From: Dermanyssus gallinae
Lineage: Eukaryota > Arthropoda > Arachnida > Mesostigmata > Dermanyssidae
Direction of reading: 5' to 3'
Assembly: GCA_003439945.1 (NCBI GenBank)
Contig: QVRM01006439.1
Location: forward strand, 1 to 64,000
Length of the DNA: 64,000 bases
The position numbers and the translations under genes are program-made. A model generated the notes under the pieces. It was not told the DNA's origin. It saw only the letters and a list, made by a program, of their open reading frames with translations, and ran no database searches. Positions 10,878 to 20,799 of this stretch are shown in pieces; positions within the stretch are counted from its first letter, which is position 1, and every line of letters begins with the position of its first letter.

Positions 10878-11074
10878 CGGACATGCTGATATATCTAGGG
10901 ATTCCTTACATAGTCCTTGTGGCAGCATCATGACTCTTAGCGATCTGGTTTATCATGCATTCTCAATGAGCATCGTTCAAAAAAAAATCGATCAACAATG
11001 GGGATCAAACCTGCCACAGCCCGCCAGATGATAGCTATCAGCTAGCGCGCAGTAGTCTCCTAGACCACGCCGCA
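10878..11074 (-). mobile_element. SINE-1 copy (5' two-thirds)
   Basis: The reverse complement starts TGCGGCGTGGTCTAGGAGAC. It has a B box variant GGTTTGATCCCC and continues through AACGATGCTCATTGAGAAT and GATGCTGCCACAAGGACTAT to CAGCATGTCCG. All these blocks line up in order with the copy at 1242-1545. It lacks the last 100 bp or so. The weakened B box (T for C) suggests an old copy. Confidence 0.85.
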
Positions 11075-11119
11075 TATATATATATATATATATATGTAGC
11101 GCGCATATATATATATATA

Positions 11120-12700
11120 CAGTCCCTGAAAAAAATATAGGGCCACCCATGTTTGCCACATTTCACGCATTTATTATAACCGATTGTGTAAAGATCATAA
11201 TGATACATGCTCACAGAGTAACAGCGGATACTTTTATCGACATTTGGGGTATCGCGTTACCTTAAAACACAAGATTTCGACATTTGGCACAGCTACGCTG
11301 CGAAAAAATTATAATGTCACCACCAAGATGCATGTCTTAGCGAGTGAATTGAGTGGAATAACAACGTTTGGGCTCATTTAACGGCTCGACAGAAACAAAG
11401 GCAGACCTCCTACCAGAAGTTTTTTCTTTGTTGAAACGATAGGCTTAGGCTGGCGCCTCATGGGTAAAGAAAAGGCCCATATCAAGGCTTATAAGAACAT
11501 CGGCCTCTCTAATCGCAAAATTTACCGTCAATTAAGGCGTTGTGTCTAAGAAGTAAATAACTTTGTTAATTTAGGTAAAAAATACGCCGTAAAAAAAGAG
11601 TTTAGGCGTCCAAATTCTATTTTGGAACGAAACAACCTGCAATTCTGAAGAAAGCGTCGAACTCTGCGCCCTCGGCGAGGGCGATTGCGGCGGCGGCCGA
11701 CGTGCAAACGAACGTGCGAAATGTGCAAAGCTTCCTCAGGAAGACACATTGGCAAAATACACAAGAAAAAACAACGATTGACCGCTGACCGATGAAAGCT
11801 CGTCTTGACTTCACCCACGATAAAATGTCATGGACAACTGAGTGCCCACGATACGATGTCATGGACCACTGAGTGACACAGAGTGCTTTTTTCGGATGAA
11901 AAAAGTTTAACTTTGATGAACCGGATCGATGTAACTATTATTTGCTTGAAGTCCGCAAGGAAAAACGAATTTTGTCAAAACGTCACTCAGGTGGCGGTTC
12001 AGTGGTGATCTGGGGTGCTGTCGGGTATTATACAAAGTCGCCGATTGTTTTTTTAGACGGTCGTGTTTATTCGACGCGCTACGGGGATTTACTAAAAGAG
12101 CAATCGGTGCATTTTAAGCTGATGGGAGGGCCAGACTTCGTTTTTACGCACGATAACGCCCCGACTCACACCGCCAGGCGGATCGCAAGCTGGTTCGACC
12201 AACGTCACATTGAAGTCCTTCGCTGGCCTGCACTCTCACCTGATCTCAATATGATCCAGAATGTGTGGAGCTAGCTCGAACAATAAGTTTACACCGATAA
12301 AAAACAATTTTCCAGGCCTGGGACGAGCTCTTGCAAATGTCATCCAAAATTTGTTTAACACTATACCAAACCGCACTTTTGAGGTTATCAGACTTATTGG
12401 AAAGTTCACTGAGTATTAAGTATAGTTGCTAAATGCCGTGAAATTAGCCCAAATGCCGTTAATCCGCTTAATTAATTTGTTAAAACAGGTATCTTGCTAG
12501 TGGCCTTATAATTTTTTCGCGGTGTAGCTGTGCCATATGCGAAAATCTCGTGGTTCAAAGTAATCCGAGACTCCAAATGTCGATAGAAGTTTCCGCTGTT
12601 ACTCTGTGAGCATGTATCACTGTGATTTTTACACGATTGGTTATAATAAATGCGTGGAATGTAACAAAAATGGGTGGCCCTATATTTTTTTCGGGGACTG
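11120..12700 (+). mobile_element. Tc1-like transposon with long inverted repeats
   Basis: Terminal inverted repeats begin CAGTCCCTGAAAAAAATATA at 11120 and end, in reverse complement, CAGTCCCCGAAAAAAATATA at 12700. They stay alignable for about 225 bp (shared inner blocks TGATACATGCTCACAGAG, AACAGCGGA and GGCACAGCTAC). TA dinucleotides flank both ends, as expected for the IS630-Tc1-mariner superfamily. The interior encodes a broken transposase (11460-12420). Outside both ends the sequence TGTAGCGCGCATATATAT is repeated (about 11094-11111 and 12703-12720), so the element sits in a duplicated AT-rich target. Total length is 1581 bp. Confidence 0.9.
11460..12420 (+). pseudogene. Tc1-like DD34E transposase, inactivated
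   Basis: The start is an ATG at 11460 giving MGKEKAHIKAYKNIGLSNRK, a typical Tc1 N-terminal helix-turn-helix. That frame soon stops. The catalytic part resumes at FSDEK (aspartate codon 11895-11897), followed by a one-base loss in an A run. An open stretch 11942-12274 then contains GGSVVIWGAVGYY, VFTHDNAPTHTA (second aspartate codon 12152-12154) and LRWPALSPDLNMIQNVW. Spacing from the second aspartate to the third catalytic position is 34 residues, which defines the Tc1-type DD34E group. The third acidic residue is replaced by glutamine (CAG at 12257-12259), and a TAG stop follows at 12272. The protein would bind the inverted repeats and cut and join DNA; this copy cannot. It is probably a non-autonomous passenger now. 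Confidence 0.88.
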
Positions 12701-12707
12701 TATGTAG

Positions 12708-12713
<6 letters not shown>

Positions 12714-12767
<54 letters not shown>
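12714..12767. repeat. (AT)n microsatellite
   Basis: TA tract immediately right of the Tc1-like element. Confidence 0.93.
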
Positions 12768-12769
<2 letters not shown>

Positions 12770-12772
<3 letters not shown>

Positions 12773-13080
12773 ACACGCAGAAATAGGAAGCCACTGGAAG
12801 ACTAGGAAGCTAAGCATTGAGCAAACACTTGTGCTCGCACCGAATGAAAGACTCGAAGGTCTCGAAGGCTATATAGGCATCCATCGCACACGCCCGCTGC
12901 AAGGTCTAGGGCATCTGGTAGTGCTAGACGGCAGTATTTACTTGCGCCGCGTCTGCGGACCCCCTTGATCTTCTTTGTCCACAAATGGCCGTCACTGCTC
13001 TAGTTGGTCAGCAACAATGAGCAGAGTGACGACAGCAGCAGAAGCGGGGCCAGCCGCAGTGTTAGCGGTAACGAGTACCA
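12770..13080. other. unassigned spacer
   Basis: A 60-codon minus-strand ORF at 12802-12984 (starts MWTKKIKGVRRRG) has no recognisable domain and is not called as a gene. Confidence 0.35.
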
Positions 13081-13081
13081 C

Positions 13082-13160
<79 letters not shown>

Positions 13161-13163
13161 TAT
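13081..13163. repeat. (ATT)n tract at the 3' side of the R4/Dong-like element
   Basis: About 80 bp of pure ATT repeats directly abut the element's 3' untranslated region. A similar tract abuts its 5' side (15762-15808). The two tracts together look like one split target, or like target plus templated 3' tail. Confidence 0.95.
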
Positions 13164-15760
13164 TAATATTGTTTAAATGTTACAATTGTGAGGTGTGAAC
13201 GTGTACTCCTTGTCTTCTTCTAACTCCTAAATATTATTCCATGGAACCGACAATACAGCCGGCGTTTCCTCGGCACACAGCAAGCGACAGCAGTTGCCGT
13301 AGAAACTCGCCTTCGCGCCGATTCCCTGTGAGATCTGTAATCCGTTGGCCCAGCTCACTGATGAATCTCTTGGTTCCCTTGCTTACCGGGCCCATTGTTT
13401 CCATCGATATTGGCACTACGATATAACTTGTCTCCAGTTCTTGGTACTTGCGTTTTTTCCCATTATCTGCGCGCTCGGCAACCCATCCCGCTTCTAGTGA
13501 ACTGTGGCGTATATACGAGGGAGCCACTGTACAGGACACTGTAGCATCCCATACCAAGCATCTGCCGTTAGCCCATAGCGGGATTGTTACACCGTCTGGT
13601 CTTTTGTCGTCATGAAGTCCTATTCTGGGCTCGAGCGTGCTTGGTATACCAGCTTTGCGTAAGGCTCTTCTTATAATTGCATTGATTTCAGCGTGTCTAG
13701 AAACTCTACCATGGTTTTTGATGCAGCTAAGAGGGTGAAGTCCATCCTCAGTTACTGTGGTACCACATGCGCGGCAACTGTAGGGGTTGCAAACCGGGGC
13801 ACCTATTCGAAGAGCTGTTACCATGCGGAATGAGGTGTTGTCCAGCATGGTACCCAGCTGCGGGGAAGGGAGACACTTTAGAAAGCCTCCACTAAATGTG
13901 TCCCGTGCTGCCAGAAAGACAGCTTTTTCCACTGGAGATTGGAGGTTGTCTAACAGCTCTCTAGCTGCAGCGCTGCATCTGTAAGAGTCCAATGTATGCT
14001 GTGTGGGACGTTCTTGCCAGGGGCCTGGTCCAATTGTTTGTCTAGCTATTAGCTCTGCAGCGTCTTTGGCTCTTGTGATTCCTTGGCGGATGTCTGGTTC
14101 GACCAACGTTTTTGCGAGTTTACCAAATTCCAATAGAGACGCGGCATAGCACATGGGAGCCAGCTCCGCCGCTGATCTAATACCAAGTCCTCCTTCGGCA
14201 ATTGGAAGGGTTGCTCTTTTCCAAGTGTCATCATGCAGGTCGACGTTTAATACTTCACCTAAAATGCTTCTTGCGGTATCGTCGTAAGCTTGAAGATCTT
14301 CGTGGCATTTAATAGCTGGTGAAGTGCGCAGAGTATAGTTAAGCTTCGGCGAGCCCAAGCTGTATCTCCAGATGCACAGAGCTGCTTGCGAATGCATCGC
14401 CGTTAAGCAAGAGCGAATTTGCTTCAGTCCAGTGCACTTTTCTTTAAGGGTCTTTGAAATCGATCGTAAGCTTATTGGGGCTCCCAGAAGCTCCAGCTCG
14501 TCTAAGTCAACGCGCCTAGATTCTGGCAAGACATTCGAAACCGCCCTAAAAATTTCATCCTGTTCTTGGGCATTACCTCCCAACGTAATGACTTCACACT
14601 TAGAGGCATTGAGGCTAAGGCCTCCCTCTTCTGCAAAATTCAGTACGTTGATAATATCACCCACAACCAGATCAAGTGGGCCTCCAATCGTTGCGTCATC
14701 TAGGTACCAAACGTTAAGAGGGCTCTTCATGCGTGCCACCAAACTGGATACCCCGAGGCTGAATAAAGCAGGTCCAAGCGGATCGCCTTGTTGCACTCCA
14801 CTAGATGATAATAGTGGTGCTTTTTCATCCCAGGACAGCAGAGTCGGTTCCTTGTAGCTTTGCCAAGCTAGCGGCAAAAGTTGCGGCACTTTGAGTCTTA
14901 CCTCATCAAGCACTACATCGCGTCGTATAGTGTTGAAGGCGTTACGAAAATCCAATTTAACTAGGACCCGTACTGGACCTTCTGCTTCAACAAATGCTCG
15001 TACTGCGTGGACTGCCGCTTCTGCACCGCCTTTCACTGCAACGCCTATCTGACTTGGTGAAATTGCTGTCACAATTGTTGTCCTTGTAATGGCAATGGCT
15101 ACTTTAGCGACAAGCCTCCTGATTGTAAGGCCGCATGCTATAGGTCTAATAGAGCCGTCTTTTTTCTTTAGCGCTGTCAGATTGGCCCCGTAGAAGATGG
15201 GAATGCAGAAATGTGGCAAATTACCACCCAAGGCTGAACTAGCAAGAGAACGAAGTTCTTCCACCAGCCTCCCAGATGACGGTACTGTGCTATCGAGCAT
15301 ATCGAGCAGATGCCGAGGACGTAAACCGTCTAATCCTGGGCCTGATGCTAGGGAAAAAGACCGGGCGGCGTCAGTAATACATTTTTCTGGTACGAGGCAT
15401 GCTTGCGCTGGTACTGGTGCTTGAAAATTGTTTAAGCGCTCTCTGACTGAATCCGTAGCACGAGGATGCTTGTCTCTCAATTCCTGCTCTGTGTGGCTGT
15501 TGAGTGGCGCGAATGAGTCGGTTGAAAGAAGGCTACGTGCGGCAGATCTTACATCACCTTCTGCTAATTTGCGCTCTGCTGTAGCGGCTCTGTCACGATC
15601 AGTGTACTGTTTTTCTGAGTTTTTGCGGGTGCTGCGTGATTGTTCGGCAAAAAGATTTTCTAGTCGTTTCCACTGCGTATCCACGAGATTTTTTCTAATT
15701 ATTTGACAAAGTGTGGTATCTTTGGCTTTTCGCTCCGGGATGCGCAACATTAGAGTCGGC

Positions 15761-15761
<1 letters not shown>
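13161..15761 (-). mobile_element. R4/Dong-like site-specific non-LTR retrotransposon in (ATT)n
   Basis: A 2.6-kb unit on the minus strand consists of one long ORF (13234-15750), a short 3' untranslated region (13161-13233) and triplet repeats on both sides. No poly-A tail is present; the 3' end runs straight into (ATT)n. Dong of Bombyx mori (R4 clade) is known to insert in TAA repeats, and both the gene content (RT followed by a restriction-like endonuclease) and the target agree. The 5' side lacks the N-terminal zinc-finger region expected of the clade, so it may be 5' truncated. A second copy lies at 40758-41002. Confidence 0.82.
13234..15750 (-). CDS. retrotransposon polyprotein: reverse transcriptase plus restriction-like endonuclease
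   Basis: An intact 838-codon ORF. The reverse transcriptase spans about residues 185-430. RPIACGLTIRRLVAK is at about 202-216, the first catalytic aspartate is D267 in KLDFRNAF, GVQQGDPLGPALFS is at 318-331, the active site YLDD is at 349-352, GLSLNASKCEV is at 377-387 and ELLGAPI is at 420-426. The C-terminal part has a CCHC zinc-binding knuckle (C659, C662, H672, C676). It is followed by a restriction-like endonuclease with KRPDG at 716-720 and WD at 734-735, the PD..D core of R2/R4-type elements. The enzyme would nick the target and prime cDNA synthesis on it. The ATG at 15748-15750 is the first in frame. Upstream the frame runs through the ATT tract, so the natural start may be lost by truncation. 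No stop or frameshift is visible, in contrast with every other element here. R4/Dong placement is inference; Hero and R2 are alternatives. Confidence 0.92.
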   Translation of the reverse strand: MLRIPERKAKDTTLCQIIRKNLVDTQWKRLENLFAEQSRSTRKNSEKQYTDRDRAATAERKLAEGDVRSAARSLLSTDSFAPLNSHTEQELRDKHPRATDSVRERLNNFQAPVPAQACLVPEKCITDAARSFSLASGPGLDGLRPRHLLDMLDSTVPSSGRLVEELRSLASSALGGNLPHFCIPIFYGANLTALKKKDGSIRPIACGLTIRRLVAKVAIAITRTTIVTAISPSQIGVAVKGGAEAAVHAVRAFVEAEGPVRVLVKLDFRNAFNTIRRDVVLDEVRLKVPQLLPLAWQSYKEPTLLSWDEKAPLLSSSGVQQGDPLGPALFSLGVSSLVARMKSPLNVWYLDDATIGGPLDLVVGDIINVLNFAEEGGLSLNASKCEVITLGGNAQEQDEIFRAVSNVLPESRRVDLDELELLGAPISLRSISKTLKEKCTGLKQIRSCLTAMHSQAALCIWRYSLGSPKLNYTLRTSPAIKCHEDLQAYDDTARSILGEVLNVDLHDDTWKRATLPIAEGGLGIRSAAELAPMCYAASLLEFGKLAKTLVEPDIRQGITRAKDAAELIARQTIGPGPWQERPTQHTLDSYRCSAAARELLDNLQSPVEKAVFLAARDTFSGGFLKCLPSPQLGTMLDNTSFRMVTALRIGAPVCNPYSCRACGTTVTEDGLHPLSCIKNHGRVSRHAEINAIIRRALRKAGIPSTLEPRIGLHDDKRPDGVTIPLWANGRCLVWDATVSCTVAPSYIRHSSLEAGWVAERADNGKKRKYQELETSYIVVPISMETMGPVSKGTKRFISELGQRITDLTGNRREGEFLRQLLSLAVCRGNAGCIVGSME

Positions 15762-15808
<47 letters not shown>
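15762..15808. repeat. (ATT)n tract at the 5' side of the R4/Dong-like element
   Basis: About 47 bp of pure ATT repeats in the same phase type as the tract at 13081-13163. Confidence 0.95.
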
Positions 15809-16048
15809 TTAACGAATTACTAAAGTACCTCGTTAAAATAATTGCGATAATACGTTCTGACCTCACAACTCTAACAATGTCATGTAACATGCAATAGGCA
15901 TTAACAATAATTCTTATCAAAATATGGTCCACAAGTATATTTACAGATTGAACTTCCTATATATGCGTACACCAGTTCCTTCAGTGGTCTCCCACTTGGG
16001 AATCAGTATGCCGCAAGTCATTCTCACATTGCAGCGCTAAACTTTTAA

Positions 16049-16050
<2 letters not shown>

Positions 16051-16091
<41 letters not shown>
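16051..16091. repeat. (AT)n microsatellite
   Basis: Pure TA tract. Confidence 0.93.
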
Positions 16092-16092
<1 letters not shown>

Positions 16093-16122
16093 CTATCTAT
16101 TATGAATATCACAATAATTATA

Positions 16123-16245
16123 ATTTAGATATCTCAACATGTCCGGCCCTCAGCGCATTGAAGGTATACCTTACGGCAAGTTCCAAGCCCAGGGGGACGG
16201 AAGATAGTCTAGAATTAAAAACAATCACCTTAAAAATATTTTAAC
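16123..16245 (+). mobile_element. SINE-1 3' fragment
   Basis: Begins at TTTAGATATCTCAACATGTC and runs through CCGGCCCTC and GACGGAAGATAGTCTAGAAT to AAAAACAATCACCTTAAAAA. It matches the last 120 bp of the copy at 1242-1545. The 5' truncation is typical of LINE-mobilised copies. Confidence 0.85.
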
Positions 16246-16249
16246 TCTA

Positions 16250-16850
16250 TCATCAACTACAAAATCAACCCGTTAAATCAGTTGACGTCGCGCCGACGGT
16301 CTGGGATTGTGAATCCCGGATGCACAGACGTTAGAATGGACTTATATCATAGTACACGATACCAATAAAAACAACAATATCATGGGTGATTTAGAATCAA
16401 CCTATGTCGACTCCGTAAGTTGTCGTCAGTGTTGATGTTGCTATTACTCCGTTGTTGTTGTTGTTGTTGTTGTTTTTATTTAACAGGCGTCGGCCACCCG
16501 TCTTTGTCAAGTCTGATTTCCGCTACTGCAGCTGCCCTTGGTTTTGTTCTTCTTTATTGTTCCGCCGTGCTTGACTGTCTTCCATGCGACCAAACAGCAA
16601 GCACCTTGCCTCAGTAAAAAGCATTTTAAACTTTTCATTCACCAGGGCCCGTTTCCGAGAGAAGAGACAGGGCGCCGCTTTGCTTTGATTGCTGCATAGG
16701 GCAGCGGAAAGGTATTGTTGTTGTTGCTTTGTATGAATGTTGCTCTGACTTGAGCGGCCAAATAACAAAAGGGAAGAAAATGAGAGAAGATGGTCACCGG
16801 TATGACCTACATGATATTAAACACGGTTTACAGCAACCTATAATATCACG
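16250..16850. other. unassigned sequence with a short (GTT)n
   Basis: GTT run at about 16450-16475. No gene supported. Confidence 0.4.
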
Positions 16851-16859
16851 CAAATCGTT

Positions 16860-17960
16860 AATTTGCTCATGAGGCAATGGGTAGACGTCCTACTACCGCA
16901 GGATGCAATCATTGGACTTTTCTGCCGGAATCTGCCATACGATGACGTCCTGAACATCCACCATCTTCCAACGGAAGTAGAATTGCTCGCATACGTAAAA
17001 GAGCGAATTTATAATACTTGGCTCTTCCTGTGACCGTCAGAGCCAAAAACAATAATGAAGCTGGAGACGTACGTCATCTTACTCATTTCCAGTTCCCAAT
17101 GATCCTACTCATTGGAAAAAAAAATGTGGCCCCCTTAAGCCTACGCTATCCGATATAAAAGATACGGCAAGATACCTGGGTATAGATCTAGACCGAGAAC
17201 TGCGGCAACTCCTTATATTAGGATCGCGGCCACGAAAGCGCAAAGGGCGGCTAACATGTTGCCCAAAACGAACTGCCCTAGAGATAGCATGCGGAGAGTT
17301 CTTATGTCCGTATCCGACGCAATCATCGCCTTTGGCTCGCCATTTTGAATGCCGTTTACAATGGACGCGGACTCTATCATGAAGCTCCAGAGGAAGGCTA
17401 AGCGGATCGGGGCTCTACGTTTATATTCAGGGGTATCGCACCAGCAGTGCGGCGGCCTCGCTTGTGCTGGCAGAAAGTACCCTGGGACCTAAAGGCAGCC
17501 AAACGGTGGCGCCTGTGGGATGATTTATCTAAAACGTTTGTAGAAGAACGCAAGATAGCAGAAGGAGTGGGACAGTATTTCAAATGGGCAACCAGGAGGG
17601 CTTGTAAGGAATCTCGTTCCGAACACCTGTTGATGGATGAATCGTCCTGGGGGTGACCTCAAATACCACCTGACCCAGGTTTCCACAAGTCATGGCGATT
17701 CTCAGGTGTATTTAAACTTGATAGAGGAGCTCGACTCAATCTTTTACTGAAACGACACTTTTTAGATACTCCGGAACACACAATCTCAAGTTACGCCGCA
17801 CATAACGAGACCAAACGAGGTATGCCCAGAAAGAAGACGCTGAAAGAACTAATCACGCACATGCTTACGTCAGTTAAACACTGGGACGAGGTTTCAGAGC
17901 CCATTTAACGTATCATGAAGGCAAAAGAACAAGCAGGAAGAAAAAACGGGTGAAAAGCTG
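16860..17960 (+). pseudogene. decayed LINE (R1/LOA/I-like) reverse transcriptase 3' part
   Basis: Frames joined by eye give DTARYLGIDLDRELRQ, then YIRIAATKAQRAANML, then RRVLMSVSDAIIAFGSPF, then MKLQRKAKRIGALRLYSGVS. This order matches the thumb region downstream of the RT palm in R1/I-type non-LTR elements: KYLG, helix with KA, L..P, R.L...S..LYG.P, and the R.vS motif. Further downstream, SEHLLMDESSWG and later open stretches to about 17950 may be the element's tail domain. Stops and frameshifts are frequent. No tail or target duplication was identified. Confidence 0.55.
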
Positions 17961-17964
17961 TTAA

Positions 17965-18790
17965 GAATTCCTGTCCGCACGCGGCTCGACATACAGAACC
18001 TAACTATTTAAAGCTTCTTCTGAGTCTTCCCCGCCGCGTGTGCATAATTCCTCTTCTACGTTAAGGGTTCCACAGCTCGGAGAGTTATCGTAAGGAGGGT
18101 ACAAATATGTAGGCACTGCCGTGTATATATGTAGTATTTTAATGGATATTGCCTTGAGTCTACGGCTCGATTCTTGCCAAGCGCCCGGCAAGGTTCGGTG
18201 GCTGAATCCCGCGCTATCTGAACGTATCATGTAAACGGGCTAGCCAACCCCTGTTATGCTTTTACTCAGTCGCAGATAAAAGTATTTTGAACCCCAGGCT
18301 ATCTAAAAAAAGAGAATTCTAACAAAAACTAGCACTCCCGTTCGCCCAGCAGTACACCGGGTGAGCAGACCGAATCATGCCAAAAAAAAGTCTAATAAAC
18401 TATTTCGTACAAGTTGCTGTTAATTGACTTGTTACTGACACGTCGACAAAGACTTCAGCAACAACTCGGACCTCCATGCTTGTGCGCCTAGTTTGAGTAG
18501 ACTGTAACCAATGTATTAGCATTGCACGTCAAGTTTTGCTTCACCCGGCCAAGTGAAGTGAACGCGTTTAACCTCTTGCCGGCCCCCGAACACAGCAATA
18601 GCTTCAACATCATCGGGGACAGCGGCGGTGACGAGGGTATGAAAAAGCCACACGAATCAGAAGCGTGTTCGATCGATCCGAACTTCCAAGGCTTTTCTAT
18701 ACGTCTGTATATTTGTCCGAGTTTTATATATATTAAGTTGTAATTTATATATAAGAATTGTTGGCTTAGATTGACGCATGCCAATATTCT
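17965..18790. other. unassigned unique sequence
   Basis: Small ORFs only, with no recognisable domain. Confidence 0.4.
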
Positions 18791-18794
18791 ACGT

Positions 18795-18935
<141 letters not shown>

Positions 18936-18939
18936 GAAG

Positions 18940-19776
18940 GAGGTATTAAATGCAGTTACGCACTATCGCTACGAGTCTCAATCTCTAGCAGTGTGAAACT
19001 CGAGCCCAACGGTATGATGTTACTTCGTTGAGACCCATACCCACTAAACGCACCTCCCCCTTAAGCTTCACTCTCTGATAGCCCAGATCTTAATAAAACA
19101 GTACTATGGACTATTAGGAGAAGTGGCGAGCGCCCTTTCAGATTAATTGGCTGGAAAGATGCTTTCGGGTTGAAGCAGCAGTTGTGTCTGTCTTTCTTTG
19201 CATATATTATGTTACATATTTATATATACAAATATAAATATGTATATATATTTATATATACATATATAAATATGTATATATATATGTGTGTAACCGTGTA
19301 TAAAAAAACGCAGTCCTCTCGCGCCTCAGCTCAGATAGACAGTGAATATGGAAAGGGCAGACGAAATAAACAAACAGCAGCGGCAACAACAACAATTTGT
19401 CACGCGAGCTTTCATAGCGGCAGCCGTAAACAGGCAGTAGTCGCGACAGCATTTGCCGCTGTTCATAGTGAGTGCGATACGGCAGTGATTGTCGATATTG
19501 TTATCGTGTAACACCGACACAGCTTCGAATAGTAACCATTCTAATCATAATCGCGATAATGATAATAATAGCGCCTGTGATTTGTGCACGCCCCGCTCTC
19601 GGTGGGCCGCACCACTGCTGCAGTGCTATTTACAGTACCAACCAACCTTATCTATCTATTTACACATGTGTGTATATATCTATGTATCTATTTACTCATA
19701 CTCGTCTGATTTAGATCATTCGTATATATAGAATCGGGAGACATGCTTATTTATTGCCCGATTTTCAATCGTATAT

Positions 19777-19828
<52 letters not shown>

Positions 19829-20398
19829 AAACAGATGGGCGATTTTCAGTGCAGTCGTCAGCGAATCGACGACCTCCAAAGTTATCGACTTCTCTCGACG
19901 ACAGACTCGTGGCCGGCACATCAGGTTATTTCAATTAAGCCCCGGGCAAAAATATCAGCAGGAAATAGTCGAATGAGATAAGTCAAGGGGCTGGGGTGAG
20001 GACATGAGAGGTCTTCTTGCATGAAGAAATGCTACCGTGTTGCAGTTGGTTGTGGTGGATGATGATGATGTTGTTGTTGGTGTTGTTGTTTTTTTATATG
20101 TAAGAGGATTCTTCAACTTATATGGCCAGCGCTTGCTCCCCGTTTTGTTCAAAGTACCATCTGCGTGTCTGTCCACCACAGCGGAAGGGAATAAGAAAAG
20201 AGCAACGACAACAACCGTGTCCACAATACACTTTACGCCCTCACCTCGCCATTGTCGTGTTGCTGGTACTTTTGTTTGCTGTTGACAGCACGGCTATGTT
20301 TTGACAAGCCTGTCACGTACCTGCAATGGCCACTTACCGTCCCCTCCTCATCGATGCAAACGAGACGCTTAACGAGGAGACTGGTGTTGCGCGCACGC
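18940..20398. other. unassigned sequence with AT tracts
   Basis: AT-rich tracts at 19215-19285 and 19772-19826, a CAG/CAA-rich patch at 19376-19400 and a GTT patch at 20060-20095. No gene supported. Confidence 0.45.
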
Positions 20399-20440
20399 AA
20401 TATATATATATATATTTATATATATATTTATATATATATT

Positions 20441-20466
<26 letters not shown>
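20399..20466. repeat. (AT)n with periodic TTTA interruptions
   Basis: TATATTTATATA units recur, an imperfect higher-order pattern. Confidence 0.9.
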
Positions 20467-20471
<5 letters not shown>

Positions 20472-20799
20472 TGGGTGTAAGGATTAGCATACCGTGTCAG
20501 CTCAAACATTACACAAGTTGTAGCACAGGAGACAATCTATATATCGTATATGTAGTCAGTGAGAGAGACACAGAGAGAGAGAGAGGAGAGAGATACACAA
20601 CGTGTTTGTGAGAGACATAGAAGTGTTATTCCTATTGAGCGTGACAAAAGACCCCATTTAGTGCTCTGCTGTCGACCGTGATCCACTGCGGAGGCGATTG
20701 CAGGAGTGATCGCTGACAGGGACAGCAAAGACGTGTGGTCGCGTGCGTGCGTGCAGATCTTAACAATCACGTAACGGCTCTCGTCCAGTTGTAATAAAG

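Noticed and set aside
14372..14857. 161-codon plus ORF and other plus ORFs between 13241 and 15706
   Set aside because: Antisense shadows of the intact retrotransposon ORF on the minus strand.
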